Assembly (NCBI RefSeq): GCF_029168945.1
Contig: NC_083602.1
Span: 26,213,323 to 26,277,322, forward strand
DNA: 64,000 nt
Direction: 5' to 3'
From: Cannabis sativa
Taxonomy: Eukaryota; Streptophyta; Magnoliopsida; Rosales; Cannabaceae
Under the pieces are notes generated by a model, which made no database searches, was not told where the DNA came from, and saw only the letters and a list, made by a program, of their open reading frames with translations. Below are positions 56,218-64,000 of this stretch, piece after piece. Numbering within the stretch: position 1 is the first letter of the stretch; each line of letters begins with the position of its first letter. A program made the position numbers and the translations under genes.

Positions 56218-59200
56218 ATGGCCAACTCGAGTTCGGGATCTGATTCAGACCCAGAGGCAGAGTGTCCAACCACAATACCTACACGAGGGCCGACGCAAAT
56301 GAATGAAATATCCAAACTAATGGATCAGGGCAAAAGAGTGGCCCTCGAAGTTAATGATAAAGGTCAATACTGTGGAAAAAGCTACGCGAAGCTCGTATCC
56401 ACTCTGGGAGTCAGATGTCGGCAGACAATAGGGTTGGCTTATAAAAATTGGAAAGAAGTCAACCAGACTCTGAAAAATCAAGTTTGGAAAGACATTCAGG
56501 TAAGCTATTATTTGTTAGAATTTTGATTTGTTTTTCTATTACTCCAAATGTTGACTCTAACCGTGTTTGTTTTCCTTCAAAATAGACGGGGTTCATTGTG
56601 CCGGACACCTTCAAACATGATTGTCTCATCCTAGCTGGGAAGTTAATGAAAGACTTCAAGAATAGGATGACAAAAGACATCATAATGCCCGCGTTGAAAG
56701 AGAATGATCTGGGACGACTGGCACAAGTCCCTGAAAAGCACCCGGAGATCGACGCTGCTGATTGGTGCAAATTTGTTGAAAGTAGACTAACTCCTGAATT
56801 TCTGGTACGCTGATTATATTAACACTAAGATAAACTCTTAAATACAAGTACATGTATCTAATGTATTTTTTTGGCATTGTAGGAATTGAGTAAGGTGCAA
56901 CGTGAACGTTCCTCAAAAATTCAATCCAGACATCGAAGTGGTCGGAGTGGGATGGTGAACGTACGGGAAGCTGTGGTAAGTAATACTAAAAATTTAATGT
57001 GCTATAATGTGCTATACAATTTAATTGGTACTCATTTCATTGTTATAACGTTATGTAGAAAAAGGACCTCGAAGTTGCAGATCCTCCCCGCCACCGTGTT
57101 TGGATTAAATCTCGCACCAAGAGTAGAAAACTTGTCACTGATTACGACAAGGAAATTGCCGAGAAGATAGTAAGTATATATTAATTCATATACTAATTGC
57201 TTGAATATATAATTCAATTAGAGTTAGTGTATATAATTCATATACTAATTGCTTGAATATATGCGTGCATTAGGCTCAATTAGAGGAGAAGCTTAGTCAG
57301 GGACAAATTCAGGTCCAGGGCCAAAACGATATCCTCACGCAGGCGCTCGGGACACCAGAGCATCCTGGACGTGTCAGGGCTGCTGGGTATGCTATTACTT
57401 CAAATGTTATTTATTTAGTTACACAAATGAAATCGTTGCTAATTTGCATTTTATGATTTGTAGGTTCCTGACCAGGGCATCTCAACTGTTCGACAGGAAG
57501 AAAAGGGAAGTGTCTGATGTTGTGGCTCGGCAAGCGAAGGAGATTGAACAATTAAAAGCCGAAGTCCAATCCCTTAAGCAGCAGAGGAACGCTGCCGAAC
57601 AAGAGGAAGAAGGAGAGGTGGCTGGTGAGGCGTATGTTCCACAACCATACGCTCCTCAGGATGAGGTACAACCACAAATTTATGCTGAGGAGTTCATTTC
57701 CCTCAACGACCAAGGTATCCTATACAATTTTGATGACCAAGCGGCCCTTACTCAGCAAGTACATCTCTGCTCTGACAACATCGACAATATTGTGGCCCGA
57801 GGGTATTTGTACGAGCATGTGGGTGTGATCAAAGTTCACTGCCAGGATTACGATGATTCACATGCTCGGATCATGGTTACGGAAATCCTGCAAGAGGACG
57901 CTGAAATCCCAGTCCCACTTGAAGAGTTCAGATATGTTAGGGACGTGTACCAGATGTTCCTTCCTTGGCCTAAACACTTAATTTTAACAACCGAGGTAAC
58001 TTCTCAACTGAAATTAATTATTAATGATTAGTGGAGTTTGAATATCTTAAATATTCATCCGTAGTGAAGTAGGTTCTGCGAATATATGTGCTGCGGTGGG
58101 ATGGATGAACAAACTACTGTTGTATATGTGTTATTTGTCGTTATACAGCCATGTTCTAAATTTTTGGGATCATTCAATTACAACCGTTATGCTGCCGAAA
58201 TTTCGGTAGAAATTAGATAAAATTTGATATATATATATATATTATGTTCTGTTTTGTTTAGGGTCCACTCGCTCAACCGCCCTCAAGACGTGATGCGTCA
58301 AAGGGGAAAGCTCCGATGCTTTCTCCAGAAAGCCGTGGTGCACGGGAAGATGAGTTGTTCACGGAAGAGAAGATGGCGTTGATCCCTAATTCGCTGAAAT
58401 GGATGATTCATGAATTCCTAAGGCTCAAAGATAAACGTGATATAATCACAATTTCTGTCCCCCGAGGATTCATTGCACCGCGTACCCAGATCATTTTATC
58501 TGGAGAGGATTTGCAGCAGGTTGCTACGTGTAACTACATCGGCAACCAGGGAATGCTGTTTGGAATGATGTATACTCTTCTTTAATCTAATTAACCTTAT
58601 ATCAAATTATAGTTAAATTATTATAAGGCACTAACACTTTTTTTTAAGTGTGCACATATGGGAGAGCATCAACGGTACGAGAAAAATTTTCAAGTTTTAC
58701 GACCCGCAGCTTCTCACGGTGCATGGGATCGGCGATGAAGAACGAGTCGATCTTTTGACGATGCGGCAAGACGATTGGCTAATTGGTTATCATTAATGAA
58801 CAGCAACCACCAAATGTTCTTTATTCCTTGGAATATCGGGTAAACTTTATTAAATTCTTTAGTGCTAATTGTTCATTTCTATATTATGTCTTCAAATTAT
58901 TTTTATACTATCTTACTTATATTCCAATATAATTTTCTAGGATGCATTGGACGCTAGTGGTGGTTGCGCCAAAGAAAATTATCCATTTAAACCCTCTAAA
59001 AGGCCGCCCAATTCCCGAAGAAATAGAACAAATGATCGGAAGGTAATTATTTAATGACTTCTTATGTAACGAATTTAAATTAACTAACGAATTGAAATGC
59101 TAATATAATTTTTCCAAACAGGGCATTCATGTATATAGGGGACGCACATCAGTATCTTGGCCCGTGGCAAGGAATTGCACAAGCAAACTGTCCAAGACAA

Positions 59201-59494
59201 CCTAAAAGCCAAGAATGCGGTTTTTATGTTTTGAAATATATGACTGACATCGTCGCACGTGCCAACCCCAACCGTTACATAGAAGATCAAAAAGCTGTAA
59301 GTTTTAATTATTGATCATAGTATATAAATTTTATAATAACAAATATATAATATACATATACATAAACTAATATAAATTTTTAATTTTTTTAACAGTTTGG
59401 GGGTAAGAAGCAATACGATCCAAAAACAGAAATTTTACCACTACAGCGAAAGTGGATCGAACAATTGATGGCGGTGATTCACGGTGACGATTGA
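56218..59494 (+). pseudogene. CACTA-borne TNPA-like/Ulp1-like protease gene, 11 exons, frameshifted
   Basis: Exons placed by splice sites and frame: 56218-56499, 56586-56804, 56883-56975, 57059-57169, 57274-57386, 57464-57995, 58262-58569, 58649-58839, 58941-59042, 59122-59296, 59396-59494; about 741 codons. The N-terminus is MANSSSGSDSDPEAEC. Exons 1-3 resemble the plant transposase (Ptta/En/Spm) family: YKNWKEV...W...IPDTFK-like, DAADWCKFVESRLTPEF, HRSGRSGMVNVREAV. Exon 6 has a coiled coil (AKEIEQLKAEVQSLKQQR) and an acidic linker. Exons 7-10 form a Ulp1/C48-like domain: VHIWESIN, WLSLMNSNHQMFFIPWNIG, MHWTLVVVAP (His), HLNPLKG (Asn where Asp is usual) and SQECGFYVLKYM (Gln/Cys). Exon 8 is frameshifted by one missing base near 58740-58755, giving an early stop near 58795. 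Such enzymes cleave SUMO-like proteins; this copy is probably inactive. Confidence 0.8.
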
Positions 59495-59800
59495 GGTTCA
59501 AAGGTCGAAGAATTTTTCTTCATTATGTAATTTTTATAGATTAACTTGTAATTAGATTTATTAACTTATTAATATTTTTAACTAATTTTACATGTTTGTG
59601 TAATATTTAATTATTTTTATGAAATCAAATTATGTTTTTACCCAAATTTAATTACTATTATAATTAAATTAAATAAATATGTAATTTAAAATTTAAATAA
59701 ATATGTAATTTAAATTAAATAAATATGTATATAAATTAATAAATATAAAATTAAAATAATATAATTAAATTAAAAAAAAAATCGAAAAACTGAAATTCGC
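59495..59800 (+). other. 3' flank of the CACTA gene
   Basis: AT-rich DNA between the stop codon and the subterminal repeats. It includes repeated taaataaatatgtaattta words near 59680-59730. Likely 3' UTR and filler; no ORF. Confidence 0.5.
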
Positions 59801-59804
59801 GAGA

Positions 59805-60040
59805 CCCTTTACCGTCGGTTGCTACGCCCCCTATGGCGTCGGTTTTTTGATAGGAACCGACGCCATAGGGACCCCTATGGCGTCGGTTCCTAGCTAAGAA
59901 CCGACGCCATAGGGGTATATATGGCGTCGGTTCAAATAAACCCTTTAGCGTCGCCCTGATAGGCGTCGGTAGCGAATTTCGCGAAAACCGACGCCTAAAG
60001 GGCTTAAAAACCGCCTCTAAAGGGTGTTTTTGTAGTAGTG
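59805..60040 (+). repeat. CACTA 3' subterminal palindromic repeats and TIR
   Basis: About nine copies, in both orientations, of a unit like gaaccgacgccatagggg or its complement ccctatggcgtcggttc, at roughly 10-30 bp spacing, then ctaaagggtg and TTTTTGTAGTAGTG. Adjacent opposite copies form long perfect palindromes (for example around 59855-59915). The left end has the cggcatagg variant in place of cgccatagg. Confidence 0.88.
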
Positions 60041-60084
60041 AAGTGTTTTGACTGTTTTTCTATTATGAATGTCTATTTTGAGCT

Positions 60085-61994
60085 TTAGCCTCTTAATGAG
60101 TATTTCTTTCCAGTAAAAGGTTGAAATTTAGGCTCGGGTTTCTTCTCTGCCTCTTCCTTTTTCGATTCTTTAGGAGTTTCCTATAGAATTCAAGAAACCA
60201 TTAAGTAAATTTAAAGAAAAACTAGATAGTGAAAAGAGGTATGACATAAAGAAGAAAAACTCACCTTTTGTGTAGGTGTACGGTTGGAATTTGACCCGAA
60301 AATAAGCTTTCCTTGAGATTTACGAGCAGGGGATGGAGAACTAGACCCTGCAGAAGGCTGTTTTGACTTGCCATGGCCAACAACATCAGATTGTTTGCCT
60401 TTCAACTTTGAAGAAGCAGATGCAATTCCACTCATCAAAGTTTTTCCATTTAAGCACCTTGCTAACCCAGTAAAAGGGCTAAATTTAGGTTCTTCTTCAA
60501 CAGGAACCTTTTCATCTGCAAATGACAAAAATAATAACTTCATGTGCCTAATAATCACAAGGAGAGAGTCATATCCTAAATTTTTTCAAGAGCAAACAAT
60601 ATAGAGTATGTTTGGTTGGAATGAATGAAAATACATGAATAAGAATAATCTCTTCTATTTCAAATTTTAAAACTTTAAAACGCAACTAAACATTGCTAGA
60701 ATAAAAATTATTTCATTTCTATTTTGTTTCATTACGTCTAACCAAATGTAACCATAACGTCTAAATTGAATTAAAATCCATTAAAGAAATATATACCTTG
60801 ACTAGATGGCTTGCTTGAAGGAACATGTTGGATAGGCCTCTCGGGTTCCTTGTAGTCCAACGGAGGAGCAAAATCCACCTCACAATCTGTTTCAATAATA
60901 CTCACAGCATGAGATGGCTTTGTTTCAACAATATTTATGTAATATTTTTTGTTGTTGTAAGCAACCATGATAGTGTCTCCAGTTGATAAACACGTAAAAT
61001 TTCTCAGTTTGGTCTCTAAACTGTAGTTCATAGAGCAGATTTCACACAATTAATAACACAAGTTTTCCCATTATGATATAGTATTTATGATAAAGATGGA
61101 TTGGAGACTCACATTGCTTTTGGGTTTGAAATGTCCAGAAAGTCGCTGCAATGCGGTTGCAATTTAATATACTTTCCTCTTCGAAGAGAAACAATCTTTA
61201 AACGCACTAAATCTCCCTCTTTTAATCTCATATTTTCCATCATCTAATTTTGAAAAGTACTAAATTAGTATGTAACAAAAGACGCTAAATGTAACACGAA
61301 AAAAATAACCATCCATACCCAACAAGGCATACAGATAATGCCTTCCTCTGATGTGAACTCTAACACCCCACAATGAGAGACTCTCTCAGCAGAATTATTT
61401 CGAAGCTCAAACAACATTGGATAATCTATATGTAGAAATGCTGCAGAATTTTCTTAAAATGTTAACACCTCGAATTTGAACAAGATAAAGGCTTAAAAAT
61501 AAAAATTGAAGAGTCTAAAAACACACTAACCGAGCTGGTCAAGGGCCGATGGAGGCATTATAACTGAACATTGCAACAAAGAACATCAGAAAAAGATATA
61601 ATAACAAAACCATTTAACCACAAAAGTGAGAAGATATAGAACACTTACTTTTATCCCCATTCTCGAGATGTGGCTGCAAAAATAAATGTGAGAATAATCT
61701 CAATCAGAATTAACAGATTGATTTAACAACACTTTTTTAATAAAAATTACTTAACATAATGAATCATCGTGAAATTAACAAAACATGAGTCAAGATTAAC
61801 AAAAGTGAACCTTATCCAAAAAGGATGGAGGGTAGCATCGATACATATGCTTGAACGAGGTCCCGCGATATTCATATCCATATTGGTCGGAATACTGCAA
61901 AGACAATGAAAGCAATTAAATTACATATAAGAGTGTATACTCAATAGAAAACACTTGATGATGATGATGATGATGATATAGTGAAGCTTACCAT
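60085..61994 (-). CDS. UFD1: Ubiquitin fusion degradation protein 1 (UFD1-like), 9 coding exons
   Basis: UFD1 works with NPL4 and the CDC48/p97 ATPase to extract ubiquitinated proteins for degradation. Coding exons on the minus strand: 61994-61992, 61894-61811, 61673-61649, 61563-61531, 61440-61319, 61243-61113, 61020-60797, 60515-60265, 60180-60085; total 969 bases, 322 residues plus stop. All introns are GT-AG and frames join without error. Landmarks: YRCYPPSFLDKPHLENGDKI and MPPSALDQL near the N-terminus, HIDYPMLFELRN, GVLEFTSEEG, LKEGDLVRLK, KYIKLQPH...DFLDISNPKA, TGDTIMVAYNNKKYYINIVETKP, SIIETDCEVDFAPPLDYKEPERP, and the C-terminal PKFQPFTGKKYSLRG. These are the double-psi barrel and Nc part plus the tail of UFD1. 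Length matches plant UFD1. The CACTA TSD lies 42 bp after the stop. Intron 1 contains a (gat) microsatellite at about 61957-61977. No lesion seen, so probably functional. Confidence 0.93.
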
Positions 61995-62040
61995 GTTGTT
62001 GAAACTATATATAGAGTTGTTGTTGGCTCAAAGCTACCTA
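61995..62040 (-). other. UFD1 5' UTR, second exon
   Basis: Exon runs from gtagctttgag (after acceptor ctatatag) to the ATG at 61994-61992; the ATG is the last codon of the exon, directly before the donor gtaagc. The remaining leader appears to be spliced from an upstream exon. Confidence 0.6.
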
Positions 62041-62454
62041 TATAGAGAAAACATATATTTATAAGGTCAAAATATTTAAAATTAGGGTTTAGAATTTTAA
62101 TAAAATTAAAGCTTAACACCATCTTCAATGTGAAATGAAATTTGACACAACATTAATTACTAAACTATCAAAACAATTTAGATGAACAAAAGCAGTATAT
62201 ATATGAACTACAACTAAAAATTCAATTTTTTTTTTTTTTGACGTGAACTAAAAATTCGATAAGTTATAATTGTGAAAAACCAATTAATTATAATAATGGA
62301 CATTATAAAATACAGCAAGAAAAATCATAAAGTCTAAGACTTTAAACCAATGATTGTTTATTATAACTAATGTTTCGAAAATAATAAGGCATATATCTCA
62401 AATATTTCACAAGCTTAATTAATAAGTCAAAATATAATTGAGAAATATAATTAC

Positions 62455-62520
62455 CGTAAAGAGAGAGAAGAAAAAATTAAGAGAAAGTGGCTTTGATTGA
62501 ATAAATAAAACTATAAGTTG
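62455..62520 (-). promoter_or_regulatory. UFD1 first non-coding exon and promoter-proximal region
   Basis: The minus strand has a pyrimidine-rich leader (cactttctcttaattttttcttctctctc) ending in tttacg before a gtaatt donor at about 62455. It matches the usual first UTR exon of a housekeeping plant gene. A TATA-like attta region lies slightly upstream. The start point is not fixed by sequence. Confidence 0.45.
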
Positions 62521-62877
62521 ATCAATGATTAATTTTTTTTTTTGAGGGAGTTGATCAATGATTATTAATGACTCTTATAAATATATAGTGAAACAATATT
62601 AGACATATGACTTTTAAAATTCTATAATCATAATTGAATTATAATTAAAAAATAAAAAGATGAATGATAATAATAAATTTTAAAACGTAAAATATCTTTT
62701 TTCTACTTTCATATAATATATCTCTTTTTTATCTTTTTTTTAAACGATATTTTAAATTCTAATTTAATTAAATAATATATTTTAGTGGCTTTTTCATTTT
62801 TAAATTCATTTATAAGATAATTATATAATTAAGTAGGGGATAATTTTGGAAATTGGTTTTATTGACGATACATTAAT
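62521..62877. other. AT-rich upstream region of UFD1, nothing recognised
   Basis: AT-rich with a poly-T run. It may hold the UFD1 promoter but no motif is convincing. Confidence 0.35.
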
Positions 62878-63292
62878 ACTTTTATTTGCACCCCACCAAA
62901 TTAAAAATACACCCCATTATTAAACAAAATATAAACTTAAATAATTTTTAAAAATTGCTCTTGATATTTTTTTTAAAAAATTTTTTCTCACATTATTTTA
63001 TGTTAATTTTAATACTTATTTTGATTTTATTTTCATAATTTTTTTTAACTCATGTATATATATATTTTTTATTTTTTACTAAGAAAATCTCATAAAAAAA
63101 TATTTTAATTTTTTTGTCATAATATTTAAAATATAATTTAATTTTATTTGATAGATATATTTTTTAAGTTTATGAATTTGAAGAAAAAAGTTGAAAAAAT
63201 TTATTATAACTAAAGATATAAATTTTATATTAAATTAAAATTATTAAAAAGGGGTGCCTTTAAAAAATTTTGGGGTGTAAATAAAATTTCCC
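62878..63292. mobile_element. MITE-like inverted repeat upstream of UFD1
   Basis: Arms of about 45 bp are inverted imperfect copies: ttttatttgcaccccaccaaa ... acaccccatta at the left and aaaggggtgcc ... ttttggggtgtaaataaa at the right. The central 320 bp is AT-rich and non-coding. I did not see a clean TSD. Confidence 0.6.
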
Positions 63293-63562
63293 TATATATA
63301 TATTATCTCTCCAAATATAAATATACACAAAAATAGAAATATGATCAATTCCATTTCGACAAAAAAATCTGAATTTATTTAACTTTATCCTACAATAATA
63401 TAATATCTTTTCCTTTTAAAAAAAAAAACGGAATATCTTTTTTGTTTTTTGAATAATTAATAGATCTTTTTTATATATATAAAATACAAGTTTAAACCTA
63501 ATTTATTATTGTCTTTTATTTTTATTCTAATTCAGTTATAATTATAATTTTAAATATTTTAC

Positions 63563-63569
63563 TATATAA
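63563..63569 (+). promoter_or_regulatory. TATA box upstream of a small ORF
   Basis: The sequence actatataag lies about 63 bp before the second Met of the ORF at 63575-63868. This spacing fits TATA to start codon via a short leader for the start at 63632, not for the first Met at 63575. Confidence 0.4.
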
Positions 63570-63631
63570 GTGGAATGAAGCAAACAATATTAATTAACAT
63601 AATATTCTTCTATACGTACCCAACTATAGCT

Positions 63632-63868
63632 ATGGAAAATCCTCCTTTTTCTTCTTCTAAATCTAATAATAATAGTAATAATACTATGTCGTTTGGTGGT
63701 TGGAGAGGTTCAATGAAGGTAAAGCTTTGGAATTCATGGGAGTGGAACTCGGTCAAGAAAACTATTTATCAAGATTTTAAGAGGAGCGTCGAACATAACA
63801 TAACGAAGAAGGTCTCTTATAATTCGGATCACGATATGTATTGGTTAAGTTTGCACATTCTAGATTAA
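63632..63868 (+). CDS. Small unrecognised ORF (78 residues)
   Basis: I prefer the start at 63632 (MENPPFSSSKSNNNSNN) because a TATA box lies about 63 bp upstream, although an in-frame Met at 63575 gives 97 codons. The N-terminus is Ser/Asn-rich; a denser part reads SFGGWRGSMKVKLWNSWEWNSVKKTIYQDFKRSVEHN, with aromatic and basic residues, and the ORF ends with DMYWLSLHILD and a TAA. Base composition is higher in GC than the flanks, which favours real coding sequence. I do not recognise the family. It may be one exon of a gene, a truncated copy, or a short peptide gene. Confidence 0.4.
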   Translation: MENPPFSSSKSNNNSNNTMSFGGWRGSMKVKLWNSWEWNSVKKTIYQDFKRSVEHNITKKVSYNSDHDMYWLSLHILD

Positions 63869-64000
63869 TTTTGTATGACTTACTATGGACTATAAAATAT
63901 TTTAAAATGGTTAGATTTAGTTTTTGATCAATTTGTAATTTTTATGAATTTACTTTAATTTTTATGATTAATAAATTAAAAAATAAAAGTATTATCAAAC
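63869..64000. other. AT-rich tail of the window
   Basis: AT-rich, poly-A-containing sequence with aataaa-like signals (for example near 63968). It could be the 3' end of the small ORF's transcript; nothing else is seen. Confidence 0.35.

Larger units (their letters stand above)
54720..60040 (+). mobile_element. CACTA (En/Spm) DNA transposon, non-autonomous
   Basis: Ends are CACTACTACAA (54720) and TTGTAGTAGTG (60040), with a 3-bp TSD, aag, at 54717-54719 and 60041-60043. Both ends carry subterminal palindromic repeats around gaaccgacgccatagggg. Inside is a multi-exon gene (56218-59494) with a plant-transposase (Ptta/En/Spm, TNPA-like) region and a Ulp1-like protease. I see no TNP2-type transposase, so the catalytic protein must come from another element. 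Length is 5321 bp. It lies 42 bp beyond the UFD1 stop in convergent orientation. Confidence 0.92.

Overview
This window is a stretch of plant nuclear DNA made almost entirely of nested transposable elements. It contains one convincing intact host gene, a UFD1-type ubiquitin fusion degradation gene at 60.1-62.5 kb on the minus strand. GT-AG introns, plant-lineage retroelements (Retand/Tat, Angela-like and SIRE-like copia, Athila-like, Tekay-like), Cassandra TRIMs with 5S rRNA-like LTRs, a CACTA element and DUF4283-type LINE remains all point to a flowering plant, most likely a eudicot. The sequence alone does not give the species.

Layout. 1-6585: 3' half of a Ty3/gypsy Tat/Retand element (frameshifted integrase, a spliced antisense ORF, 3' LTR). 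It sits inside an Angela-like copia element on the plus strand (copia A, 6586-12905), which itself ends inside a LINE ORF1 fragment (12906-13532). 13.6-14.6 kb: a Tekay-like LTR fragment fused to a truncated Cassandra. 14.6-29.6 kb: a second Angela-like copia in inverse orientation (copia B), without its 3' half, split by an Athila-like non-autonomous element (16961-25204, TSD cgtct); that element's 5' LTR is split in turn by a Tekay-like solo LTR (17433-19732, TSD tggag). 29.6-36.2 kb: Tekay-like LTR pieces in both orientations, a gag remnant, a hairpin-rich tandem array and a third Angela-type LTR piece. 36.2-40.3 kb: AT-rich DNA with a Mutator-type MITE and small tandem repeats.

40261-49987: a complete, young SIRE-like copia element (TSD aaagt, LTRs about 98-99% identical by eye) with a large in-frame pol deletion. 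It lies beside an RNase H remnant. 50.2-53.2 kb: AT-rich, mostly featureless. 53250-54190: complete Cassandra (TSD ccagg). 54720-60040: a CACTA element (TSD aag) carrying a decayed multi-exon gene that joins a plant-transposase (TNPA-like) region to a Ulp1-like protease. It lies 42 bp past the UFD1 stop codon, apparently in that gene's 3' UTR. 62.5-64 kb: AT-rich DNA with a MITE-like inverted repeat and an unrecognised 78-codon ORF.

The genes do not form a pathway. The most unusual signals are the tandem hairpin arrays with compensatory stem changes near 32.7-33.1 kb, the CCGG palindrome clusters at matching places in two LTRs, the CACTA/UFD1 arrangement, and a repeat shared by two introns of the CACTA gene. 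Exon boundaries were placed by eye from splice consensus, frame continuity and family resemblance.
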